Positions 49,948 to 58,368 of a DNA stretch of 64,000 nt are shown one piece after another; within the stretch, counting starts at the first letter, position 1, and every line of letters begins with the position of its first letter. The DNA lies in NCBI RefSeq assembly GCF_021432065.1, contig NZ_CP090364.1:372001-436000 (forward strand), written 5' to 3'. Both the position numbers and the translations under genes were made by a program. The notes beneath the pieces are model-generated. The model did not search any database. It saw only the letters and a list, made by a program, of their open reading frames with translations, and was not told the DNA's origin. Source of the stretch: Photobacterium sp. TLY01 (lineage in GTDB: Bacteria > Pseudomonadota > Gammaproteobacteria > Enterobacterales > Vibrionaceae).

Positions 49948-52611
49948 ATGTCTGAAGTCATGAAGCATGACGTGGACGCACTGGAGACTCAAGAGTGGCT
50001 AGCAGCCCTGGAGTCCGTCGTTCGTGAAGAAGGTGTAGAACGTGCACAGTACCTGCTGGAGCAAGTACTGGAAAAAGCGCGTCTGGGTGGAGTAGACATG
50101 CCAACGGGCATTACCACTAACTACATCAATACCATTCCTGCAGCTCAAGAGCCTGCGTATCCTGGTGATACCACGCTGGAACGTCGTATCCGTGCCATTA
50201 TCCGCTGGAACGCCGTAATGATCGTACTGCGTGCCTCTAAGAAAGATCTGGAGCTGGGTGGCCACATGGCTTCTTTCCAATCTTCTGCGGCTTTCTACGA
50301 AGTGTGCTTTAACCACTTCTTCCGCGCAGCGAACGAAACAGACGGCGGCGACTTGGTGTACTACCAGGGCCACATCTCTCCGGGTATCTACGCTCGTGCC
50401 TTCCTTGAAGGTCGTCTGACTGAAGAGCAACTGGATAACTTCCGTCAGGAAGTGGACGGTAAAGGTCTGTCTTCTTACCCGCACCCTAAACTGATGCCTG
50501 AATTCTGGCAGTTCCCGACCGTATCTATGGGTCTGGGTCCAATCGCCTCGATTTATCAGGCGCGTTTCCTGAAGTACCTGCACGGCCGTGGTATGAAAGA
50601 TACCTCTGCGCAGCGCGTCTACGCCTTCCTGGGTGACGGCGAGATGGATGAGCCAGAATCACGTGGTGCGATTTCTTTCGCTGCGCGTGAGAAACTGGAC
50701 AACCTGTGCTTCCTGGTGAACTGTAACCTGCAACGTCTGGACGGCCCTGTAATGGGTAACGGCAGCATCATCCAGGAACTGGAAGGTCTGTTCAAAGGTG
50801 CAGGCTGGAACGTGGTGAAAGTGATCTGGGGTAACAACTGGGATTCTCTGCTGGCTAAAGATACCACAGGTAAACTGCTGCAGTTGATGAACGAAACCAT
50901 CGACGGTGACTACCAGACGTTCAAATCCAAAGACGGCGCTTACGTGCGTGAGCACTTCTTCGGTAAATACCCAGAGACAGCCGCTCTGGTAGCAGACATG
51001 ACTGACGACGAGATCTTCGCGCTCAAGCGTGGCGGTCACGAGTCTTCCAAACTGTATGCAGCCTTCAAGAACGCGCAAGACACCAAAGGCAAGCCAACGG
51101 TTATCCTGGCCAAAACCGTGAAAGGTTACGGCATGGGTGAAGCGGCTGAAGGTAAGAACATTGCGCACCAGGTGAAGAAAATGGACATGACGCATGTTCT
51201 GCACCTGCGTGATCGCCTGGGTCTGCAAGACCTGGTGTCTGAAGAAGACGTGAAGAACCTGCCTTACCTGAAACTGGAAGAAGGTTCAAAAGAGCACGAA
51301 TACCTGCACGCACGCCGTAAAGCGCTGCACGGTTACACGCCGAAGCGTCTGCCGAACTTCACGCAAGAGTTCATCACACCTGAACTGGAAGAGTTCAAGC
51401 CGCTGCTGGAAGAGCAGAAGCGTGATATCTCAACCACTATGGGCTTTGTTCGTGCACTGAACGTGCTGTTGAAGAACAAGAACATCGGCAAGAACATCGT
51501 GCCTATTATTGCCGACGAAGCACGTACTTTCGGTATGGAAGGCCTGTTCCGTCAAATCGGTATCTACAACCCGCACGGTCAGACGTATACCCCTGAAGAC
51601 CGCGGCGTTGTGTCTTACTACAAAGAAGACACCGCCGGTCAGGTACTGCAGGAAGGTATCAATGAGCTGGGTGCTATGTCTTCGTGGGTAGCTGCGGCGA
51701 CCTCGTACAGCACCAACGACCTGCCAATGATTCCGTTCTACATCTACTACTCTATGTTCGGCTTCCAGCGTGTGGGCGACATGGCGTGGATGGCGGGTGA
51801 CCAGCAAGCACGTGGCTTCCTGCTGGGTGCAACTGCCGGTCGTACAACCCTGAACGGTGAAGGTCTGCAGCACGAAGATGGTCACAGCCACATTTTGGCC
51901 AACACCATCCCGAACTGTATCTCTTACGATCCGACGTTCGCGTACGAAGTGGCCGTTATCATGCAAGACGGTATCCGTCGCATGTACGGCGATCAGGAAA
52001 ACGTGTTCTACTACCTGACGCTGATGAACGAAAACTACGCGATGCCAGCAATGCCGGAAGGCGCTGAAGAGGGTATCCGTAAGGGTATCTACAAGCTGGA
52101 AACTTACGCGGGCGATAAAGCGAAAGTTCAGCTGATGAGCTCAGGTACCATCATGAACGAAGTGCGTAAAGCGGCTCAAATCCTGAGCGACGATTACGGC
52201 ATCGCGTCTGACGTATTCTCTGTGACCTCATTCAACGAACTGGCCCGTGACGGTCAGGACGCAGAGCGTTACAACATGCTGCACCCTGAAGCTGAGCAGA
52301 AAGTCTCTTACATCGCGGAAGTGATGGGAACTGAGCCGGCAATCGCAGCCACCGACTACATGAAAAACTACGCGGATCAGGTTCGTGCCTTCATCCCGGC
52401 AGAATCTTACAAGGTTCTGGGTACTGATGGCTTTGGCCGTTCTGACAGCCGTGAAAACCTGCGTCGTCACTTCGAAGTGAACGCTGGCTACGTGGTTGTT
52501 GCAGCTCTGAACGAGCTGGCTAAGCGTGGTGATGTTGAGAAATCTGCGGTTGCGGAAGCAATCAAGAAATTCAACATCGATGCCGACAAGATCAACCCGC
52601 TATTCGCGTAA
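49948..52611 (+). CDS. aceE: Pyruvate dehydrogenase E1 component (homodimeric)
   Basis: The thiamine-diphosphate-dependent decarboxylase of the pyruvate dehydrogenase complex. It has 887 residues, the same as E. coli AceE. The ThDP motif is GDGEMDEPESRGAISFAARE ending in NCN; the flexible active-site loop segment HQVKKMDMTHVLHL is present. Sequence bias is strong toward preferred codons (AAC, CGT, CTG), as expected for a highly expressed gene. It is 14 nt upstream of aceF. Confidence 0.99.
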   Translation: MSEVMKHDVDALETQEWLAALESVVREEGVERAQYLLEQVLEKARLGGVDMPTGITTNYINTIPAAQEPAYPGDTTLERRIRAIIRWNAVMIVLRASKKDLELGGHMASFQSSAAFYEVCFNHFFRAANETDGGDLVYYQGHISPGIYARAFLEGRLTEEQLDNFRQEVDGKGLSSYPHPKLMPEFWQFPTVSMGLGPIASIYQARFLKYLHGRGMKDTSAQRVYAFLGDGEMDEPESRGAISFAAREKLDNLCFLVNCNLQRLDGPVMGNGSIIQELEGLFKGAGWNVVKVIWGNNWDSLLAKDTTGKLLQLMNETIDGDYQTFKSKDGAYVREHFFGKYPETAALVADMTDDEIFALKRGGHESSKLYAAFKNAQDTKGKPTVILAKTVKGYGMGEAAEGKNIAHQVKKMDMTHVLHLRDRLGLQDLVSEEDVKNLPYLKLEEGSKEHEYLHARRKALHGYTPKRLPNFTQEFITPELEEFKPLLEEQKRDISTTMGFVRALNVLLKNKNIGKNIVPIIADEARTFGMEGLFRQIGIYNPHGQTYTPEDRGVVSYYKEDTAGQVLQEGINELGAMSSWVAAATSYSTNDLPMIPFYIYYSMFGFQRVGDMAWMAGDQQARGFLLGATAGRTTLNGEGLQHEDGHSHILANTIPNCISYDPTFAYEVAVIMQDGIRRMYGDQENVFYYLTLMNENYAMPAMPEGAEEGIRKGIYKLETYAGDKAKVQLMSSGTIMNEVRKAAQILSDDYGIASDVFSVTSFNELARDGQDAERYNMLHPEAEQKVSYIAEVMGTEPAIAATDYMKNYADQVRAFIPAESYKVLGTDGFGRSDSRENLRRHFEVNAGYVVVAALNELAKRGDVEKSAVAEAIKKFNIDADKINPLFA

Positions 52612-52624
52612 GAGGCAATAAATA

Positions 52625-54514
52625 ATGGCAATCGAAATTAATGTACCTGACATCGGTGCTGATGAGGTTGAGGTTACTGAAATCCTGGTCAGCGTTGGCG
52701 ACAAGGTGGAAGAAGAGCAATCTCTGATCACGGTTGAAGGCGACAAGGCTTCCATGGAAGTACCGGCTTCTCAGGCGGGTATCGTAAAAGAAATCAAAGT
52801 AGCGGAAGGCGACAAAGTGTCTACCGGCTCTTTGATCATGATCTTTGAAGCAGAGGGTGCAGCAGCCGCTGCACCTGCTCCGGCCGCAGAAGCCGCGCCT
52901 GCTGCAGCCCCTGCCGCTCCAGCAGCCGCTGAACTGAAAGAAGTTCACGTGCCGGATATCGGTGGCGACGAAGTTGAAGTGACTGAAATCATGGTTGCGG
53001 TTGGCGACAGCGTCGACGAAGAGCAGTCTCTGATCACTGTAGAAGGCGATAAGGCTTCTATGGAAGTACCCGCGCCATTCGCCGGTACGGTAAAAGAAAT
53101 CAAGATCGCATCCGGTGACAAAGTGTCGACGGGCTCGCTGATCATGGTATTTGAAACAGCAGGTTCTGCACCTGCTGCAGCGCCTCAGGCGGCGGCTCCT
53201 GCTCCGGCAGCAGCACCGGCAGCGGCGGCTGACAAAGAAGTGAACGTACCGGATATCGGTGGCGACGAAGTTGAAGTGACTGAAATCATGGTTGCCGTTG
53301 GCGACATGGTGGAAGAAGAGCAATCTCTGATCACGGTTGAAGGCGATAAGGCTTCGATGGAAGTACCGGCGCCATTCGCGGGTAAAGTGAAAGAAATCAA
53401 GATTGCGACCGGCGACAAAGTCTCTACCGGCTCTCTGATCATGGTCTTCGAAGTAGCCGGTGCCGCTCCTGCGGCAGCACCACAGGCAGCAGCACCAGCT
53501 CCGACGGCAGCACCTGCCGCAGCGCCGGCCGCGAAAGCGGAAGCTCCTGCAGCGGGCGGCGATTTCGTTGAGAACAACGAGTACGCACACGCCTCTCCGG
53601 TTGTTCGTCGTCTGGCACGTGAATTTGGCGTTAACTTGGCGAAAGTCAAAGGTACCGGCCGTAAGAACCGCGTTCTGAAAGAAGACGTTCAGAGTTATGT
53701 GAAAGACGCGCTGAAACGCCTGGAATCTGGTGCCGCGGCATCTGCATCCGGTAAAGGTGACGGTGCGGCACTGGGTCTGCTGCCTTGGCCGAAAGTGGAC
53801 TTCAGCAAGTTCGGCGAAACAGAAGTGAAACCGCTGTCTCGCATCAAGAAGATCTCTGGCGCCAACCTGCACCGTAACTGGGTGATGATCCCGCATGTTA
53901 CTCAGTGGGATGACGCAGACATCACAGCGCTGGAAGCGTTCCGTAAAGAGCAGAACGCGATCGAAGCGAAGAAAGACTCAGGCATGAAGATCACCCCGCT
54001 GGTGTTCATCATGAAAGCCGTTGCCAAGTCGTTGGAAGCCTTCCCGGCGTTCAACTCTTCTCTGTCTGATGACGGTGAAAGCCTGATCCTGAAGAAATAC
54101 GTCAACATCGGTATTGCCGTTGACACGCCAAACGGTCTGGTTGTGCCTGTGTTCAAAGACGTGAACAAGAAAGGCATTTACGAGCTGTCTGAAGAGCTGA
54201 TGGTGGTTTCTAAGAAAGCCCGTGCCGGTAAACTGACGGCTGCAGACATGCAGGGCGGCTGCTTCACTATCTCAAGCCTGGGTGGCCTGGGTGGTACGGC
54301 GTTCACCCCGATCGTGAATGCACCTGAAGTGGGCATCCTGGGTGTGTCTAAGTCTGAGATGAAACCAGTATGGAACGGCAAGGACTTTGAACCTCGCCTG
54401 ATGCTGCCGCTGTCACTGTCTTACGATCACCGCGTGATCGACGGTGCTGAAGGTGCACGCTTCATTACTTACCTGAACGGCATGCTGTCCGACATTCGTC
54501 GTCTGGTGCTGTAA
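52625..54514 (+). CDS. aceF: Pyruvate dehydrogenase E2, dihydrolipoamide acetyltransferase
   Basis: The core of the complex, 629 residues. Three lipoyl domains carry the lipoylated lysine in [11 protein letters not shown] at residues 41, 143 and 242. They are joined by Ala/Pro-rich swinging linkers (about 80-102, 180-202 and 281-318). The peripheral subunit-binding domain is about 325-362 ([20 protein letters not shown]) and the catalytic domain follows, with the active-site His and Asp in [15 protein letters not shown]. Domains 2 and 3 share long identical DNA tracts. Confidence 0.99.
   Translation: MAIEINVPDIGADEVEVTEILVSVGDKVEEEQSLITVEGDKASMEVPASQAGIVKEIKVAEGDKVSTGSLIMIFEAEGAAAAAPAPAAEAAPAAAPAAPAAAELKEVHVPDIGGDEVEVTEIMVAVGDSVDEEQSLITVEGDKASMEVPAPFAGTVKEIKIASGDKVSTGSLIMVFETAGSAPAAAPQAAAPAPAAAPAAAADKEVNVPDIGGDEVEVTEIMVAVGDMVEEEQSLITVEGDKASMEVPAPFAGKVKEIKIATGDKVSTGSLIMVFEVAGAAPAAAPQAAAPAPTAAPAAAPAAKAEAPAAGGDFVENNEYAHASPVVRRLAREFGVNLAKVKGTGRKNRVLKEDVQSYVKDALKRLESGAAASASGKGDGAALGLLPWPKVDFSKFGETEVKPLSRIKKISGANLHRNWVMIPHVTQWDDADITALEAFRKEQNAIEAKKDSGMKITPLVFIMKAVAKSLEAFPAFNSSLSDDGESLILKKYVNIGIAVDTPNGLVVPVFKDVNKKGIYELSEELMVVSKKARAGKLTAADMQGGCFTISSLGGLGGTAFTPIVNAPEVGILGVSKSEMKPVWNGKDFEPRLMLPLSLSYDHRVIDGAEGARFITYLNGMLSDIRRLVL
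52952..53295 (+). repeat. Direct repeats encoding lipoyl domains 2 and 3 of aceF
   Basis: A 47-nt tract (52952-52998) encoding [16 protein letters not shown] is repeated without change at 53249-53295, a distance of 297 nt or 99 codons. Downstream parts of the two domains are also very close. Domain 1 differs more, in both DNA and protein. Confidence 0.85.
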
Positions 54515-54530
54515 AAGGTGTGACCCGAGA

Positions 54531-54558
54531 TTCCTTGCCCGTATGAACGGGCAAGGAA
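54531..54558 (+). promoter_or_regulatory. Strong hairpin between aceF and lpd
   Basis: TTCCTTGCCCGT-atga-ACGGGCAAGGAA is a perfect 12-bp stem with a 4-nt loop, 17 nt after aceF. It is followed by TTGTTGC, not by a T run, so it looks like an mRNA-stabilising or processing hairpin or a partial terminator in the 187-nt gap before lpd. Confidence 0.7.
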
Positions 54559-54701
54559 TTGTTGCATGGCTCACAGGGAATGCCATTTTCCTTTTCAGGG
54601 TGATAACAGGTCTGTAAACTGTTGCGCGGTCTGAAAATAAAAAAATAACGCATTCTGCCTTACAGCCAGTTAGGGATAGATGACTTACAACGAGGTCAAT
54701 A

Positions 54702-56126
54702 ATGAGTAAAGAAATTAAAGCCCAGGTCGTAGTTCTAGGCTCAGGTCCTGCCGGTTACTCTGCCGCTTTCCGTTGCGCGGACTTAGGTCTGGAAACGGTT
54801 CTGATTGAAAAGTACAGCACTTTGGGTGGCGTGTGTCTGAACGTGGGTTGTATCCCATCTAAAGCATTGCTGCACGTGGCGAAAGTCATCGAAGAAGCGA
54901 AAGCCATGGCCGAGCACGGCGTGGTATTTGGTGAGCCACAAACCGATATCAACAAGATCCGTATCTGGAAAGATAAAGTCATCAACCAGCTGACCGGTGG
55001 TCTGGGTGGTATGGCGAAAATGCGTAAAGTGACTGTCGTGAACGGTTACGGTAAATTTACCGATCCGAACACTATCGTTATAGAAGGCGAAGAAGCCACT
55101 ACAGTGAAATTTGACAACGCGATTATCGCTGCCGGTTCACGTCCGATTGAACTGCCTTTCATTCCGCATGAAGATCCACGCATCTGGGATTCCACTGACG
55201 CGCTGGAACTGAAAGAAGTACCAGAAAAACTGCTGGTAATGGGCGGCGGTATCATTGGTCTGGAAATGGGTACTGTGTATGACGCACTGGGCTCTCAGAT
55301 CGATGTGGTTGAAATGTTTGACCAGGTGATCCCTGCGGCAGACAAAGACATCATCAAAGTCTTCACCAAGCGTATCAGCAAGAAGTTCAACCTGATGCTG
55401 GAAACCAAAGTAACTGCGGTTGAAGCGAAGGAAGACGGCATCTATGTGTCAATGGAAGGCAAGAAAGCACCGGCTGAGCCTGTTCGTTATGACGCGGTTC
55501 TGGTGGCGATCGGCCGTACGCCAAACGGTAAGCTGATTGACGCTGAGAAAGCCGGCGTTGCTGTTGATGAGCGTGGCTTTATCAACACCGACAAGCAAAT
55601 GCGTACCAACGTTCCTCACATCTTCGCCATCGGCGATGTAGTGGGTCAGCCAATGCTGGCGCACAAAGGTGTGCATGAAGGTCACGTAGCGGCAGAAGTG
55701 ATTGCCGGTAAGAAGCATTACTTCGACCCGAAAGTCATTCCTTCAATTGCTTATACTGAGCCAGAAGTTGCCTGGGTTGGTAAGACAGAGAAAGAAGCAA
55801 AAGCAGAAGGTATCAACTATGAAGTTGCGACTTTCCCTTGGGCCGCTTCTGGCCGTGCGATTGCCTCTGACTGTGCTGACGGCATGACTAAGATGATCTT
55901 CGACAAAGACACTAACCGTGTGATCGGTGGTGCTATCGTAGGTACTAACGGTGGTGAGCTGCTGGGCGAAATCGGTCTGGCTATCGAGATGGGCTGTGAT
56001 GCTGAAGACATCGCACTGACCATCCACGCGCACCCGACTCTGCACGAGTCTGTGGGTCTGGCTGCGGAAGTGTTCGAAGGTTCGATCACTGACCTGCCAA
56101 ACGCCAAAGCGAAGAAGAAAAAGTAA
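54702..56126 (+). CDS. lpd: Dihydrolipoyl dehydrogenase (E3)
   Basis: The FAD flavoprotein that reoxidises lipoamide in the pyruvate and 2-oxoglutarate dehydrogenase complexes. It has 474 residues. FAD-binding VVLGSGPAGYSAAFR, redox disulfide Cys45-Cys50 in GGVCLNVGCIPSK, NAD-binding GGGIIGLEMG, and the catalytic HAHPTLHES near the C-terminus. It starts at ATG 54702 after GAGGTCAATA. The 187-nt gap after aceF leaves room for its own promoter, as known for E. coli lpd. Confidence 0.98.
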   Translation: MSKEIKAQVVVLGSGPAGYSAAFRCADLGLETVLIEKYSTLGGVCLNVGCIPSKALLHVAKVIEEAKAMAEHGVVFGEPQTDINKIRIWKDKVINQLTGGLGGMAKMRKVTVVNGYGKFTDPNTIVIEGEEATTVKFDNAIIAAGSRPIELPFIPHEDPRIWDSTDALELKEVPEKLLVMGGGIIGLEMGTVYDALGSQIDVVEMFDQVIPAADKDIIKVFTKRISKKFNLMLETKVTAVEAKEDGIYVSMEGKKAPAEPVRYDAVLVAIGRTPNGKLIDAEKAGVAVDERGFINTDKQMRTNVPHIFAIGDVVGQPMLAHKGVHEGHVAAEVIAGKKHYFDPKVIPSIAYTEPEVAWVGKTEKEAKAEGINYEVATFPWAASGRAIASDCADGMTKMIFDKDTNRVIGGAIVGTNGGELLGEIGLAIEMGCDAEDIALTIHAHPTLHESVGLAAEVFEGSITDLPNAKAKKKK

Positions 56127-56150
56127 GTTTTTACCTTTTCTTATTGCATG

Positions 56151-56177
56151 AAAAAAGCGCCCTTGAGGCGCTTTTTT
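56151..56177 (+). terminator. Terminator after lpd
   Basis: AAAAAAGCGCC-cttga-GGCGCTTTTTT, symmetrical with A and T runs, so likely effective in both directions. Confidence 0.93.
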
Positions 56178-56266
56178 ACGTTTTGAACCAGAGTAAAGGC
56201 TTTTAGCGCCTGCCTTGCAAAGGGGAAGCAAGCGTTTGAGTTGCAAGGACTGGTGCGTGCTTTGTT

Positions 56267-56300
56267 CCTCCCCCTCGTGGCGGGGGAGGTTAGGAGGGGG
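56267..56300. repeat. REP-like GC-rich palindrome
   Basis: CCTCCCCC (56267-56274) pairs with GGGGGAGG (56282-56289) around a 7-nt loop, and is followed by TTAGGAGGGGG, a second G-rich arm. The unit lies in the space between lpd and the converging chemoreceptor gene. It looks like dispersed extragenic palindromes that occur in many proteobacterial genomes. Only one copy is seen here. Confidence 0.5.
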
Positions 56301-56339
56301 TGTTCAGGACACGATAACTGAAGCCGCTGCAGCGTCTGA

Positions 56340-58253
56340 TTACTGCTTGAAGCTGCTGACCATACGCTCCAGACGGAGCGACAAAGCGTGCAGATTCTGA
56401 CTGGACGCGACCATCTCATTGGCTGTGTCTGAGGTGCGCTGGGTATTTTCGTTGATATCTTCGATATTGATGTTGATGTCCGATACAACGGTAGACTGCT
56501 CCTCGGTTGCCGTGGCGACCTGGGTGTTCAAATCTGAAATCTGCAGGATCTGCTCATTGATCAGCAGCAGTGCTTTGGTGGCATCATCAGCGGCCTGGGT
56601 GCCGGCTTCGGTTAACTGCTGGCTGTTCTGCATGGCATGTACGGCGTGTTGCGCTTCCTGCTGCAAGCGGTTAATCATGGTCTGGATTTCATCGGTTGAG
56701 GCCGCGGTGCGGCTGGCCAGATTACGAACCTCGTCGGCGACCACGGCAAAGCCTCGTCCCTGTTCGCCTGCCCGCGCCGCTTCAATGGCGGCATTGAGTG
56801 CCAGCAGATTGGTTTGTTCAGAGACCCCGCGGATCACTTCTAAAATCCCGCCAATGGCGACCGTGTTGTCTGCCAGAGTTGCGACCACTTTCGCCATGTT
56901 GTGCATATCGCCGGCCAGTTGCTCAATGCTGTCTTGCGCGCTCTGGACCACCTGCTGGCCATTGCTGGTGGCTGAGGTGGCCTGTGAGGCGGATTCTGCT
57001 GCATAAGCCGCATTACCGGCAATTTCATTGACAGTGGCGCCCATCTGATTAATAGCGGTGACCACTTGCAGGGTGCGATCGCGTTGATTCTGGCTGTGAT
57101 CCAGTGTGGCCTGCGCCTGGGCAGAGACTTGCTCGGCGGCCACCCTGAGTTCTGTGCCCGTGGCAGCCACGTCGACAACCAGCGCATGGATCTTGCCGGC
57201 AAAGGCGTTGAAACCATTGGCCAGTTCGGCAATTTCGTCTTTACCCGACACCGGAATGCGTCGGCTCAGATCGCCATCACCTTCGCCCAGTTCGCGGAAG
57301 GTATCTGCGGCCTGGCGGATCGGTCGGGTGATGGTCTGGCTCAGGTACACCGCAAGGCCAATGAATGCCAGGGTGGTCAGGGCAGCCAGAAGCATCACAT
57401 AATTGCGGGTCTCATTTAACTGGGCAAACACTTCTTGCTCAGGCACCTGAGCAATGACGAACCAGTCCATCGCCGGAATATAGCTGGAAGCCAGCAGCAG
57501 TGTCTGGCCCTGATACTCGGCGGTAAACAGATTAAAAGGGCTCTTTTCCAGTAACACCCGGCTTCCGGCACCAAAGCGATCGGTAAAAGGCGTTTTTTCC
57601 GGGTTGCGGTTGTTGGGATCAAGCTGCACCACGCCGCGTGCATCCGTCAGGATCACAAAGCCGGATTGCTCCAGTTTAAACTGCGAGAGCAGATTCGCCA
57701 TATCATTGAATGAGCGGGAAAAGCCGGACATGCCCATACCGTTTAACTGCTGGTAATTGACGAACAGCTTCAGCTCACCGTTTGCTTCCCTGAACACCTG
57801 GGTCATTCTTGACGTGTTGCTGTCACGGAAGTTGTAGAACCAGCTATCCTGAGTGCGGTTCAGGCGGCGCAGGAAACCGTTCTGGTTCCAGTAATCCCCG
57901 GTTTCCCGGTTGGCAATTGACGCATCGTTGAGGCCATACTGGCGCTTGAGGCTGTTCAGCTGATCAATCAGCTGCTGTTCATCGGCGGCGCTGACGGGGT
58001 GCGCCAGCAGATTGAGCATGGCCCTATTGTTCGCCAGCTGTTCAGTGGCGTTTTGCAGCAGTCTGACTTCTGATTCCACCTGCCCGCTGAAATGAGCCAG
58101 CCGGGTCGGCAGTTCATTGCTGAGCAGGCGCGACTGAATAATGTCCTGCGAGGTGCTGAGACTGAGGTAACTGACTAATGCGCTTGAGGCAATGACGGCG
58201 ATACTCATTGCCAGTGTAAGTTTTTGCCTGATGGAAAGCTGCTTGAGGTTCAT
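56340..58253 (-). CDS. Methyl-accepting chemotaxis protein with periplasmic Cache-type sensor
   Basis: A 637-residue chemoreceptor. Membrane helix 1 is about residues 12-31, a periplasmic ligand-binding region about 32-285 that reads like a double Cache domain ([46 protein letters not shown]), membrane helix 2 about 286-307, HAMP about 308-362, then a long coiled-coil signalling domain. The hairpin tip [20 protein letters not shown] with [12 protein letters not shown] is the CheA/CheW contact site. There is no C-terminal CheR-tethering pentapeptide (ends MVSSFKQ). Ligand cannot be read from sequence. It is divergent from the patatin gene. Confidence 0.93.
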   Translation of the reverse strand: MNLKQLSIRQKLTLAMSIAVIASSALVSYLSLSTSQDIIQSRLLSNELPTRLAHFSGQVESEVRLLQNATEQLANNRAMLNLLAHPVSAADEQQLIDQLNSLKRQYGLNDASIANRETGDYWNQNGFLRRLNRTQDSWFYNFRDSNTSRMTQVFREANGELKLFVNYQQLNGMGMSGFSRSFNDMANLLSQFKLEQSGFVILTDARGVVQLDPNNRNPEKTPFTDRFGAGSRVLLEKSPFNLFTAEYQGQTLLLASSYIPAMDWFVIAQVPEQEVFAQLNETRNYVMLLAALTTLAFIGLAVYLSQTITRPIRQAADTFRELGEGDGDLSRRIPVSGKDEIAELANGFNAFAGKIHALVVDVAATGTELRVAAEQVSAQAQATLDHSQNQRDRTLQVVTAINQMGATVNEIAGNAAYAAESASQATSATSNGQQVVQSAQDSIEQLAGDMHNMAKVVATLADNTVAIGGILEVIRGVSEQTNLLALNAAIEAARAGEQGRGFAVVADEVRNLASRTAASTDEIQTMINRLQQEAQHAVHAMQNSQQLTEAGTQAADDATKALLLINEQILQISDLNTQVATATEEQSTVVSDININIEDINENTQRTSDTANEMVASSQNLHALSLRLERMVSSFKQ

Positions 58254-58368
58254 GCATCAATTCTCTGTTGCTACCGGGATTTCTGCGGTATAAGTGTGCG
58301 AATTAATAGTGTTTTTTAGCCGGTGTACTCCACAGCGGCCTAGTGATCAAAGTGGTGTTTTTAAAGGG

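Noticed and set aside
52592..53896. 434-codon minus-strand open frame opposite aceF
   Set aside because: Made of Cys/Arg/Phe-rich repeats that mirror the Ala/Pro linkers and lipoyl repeats of aceF; no start signal and no family resemblance.
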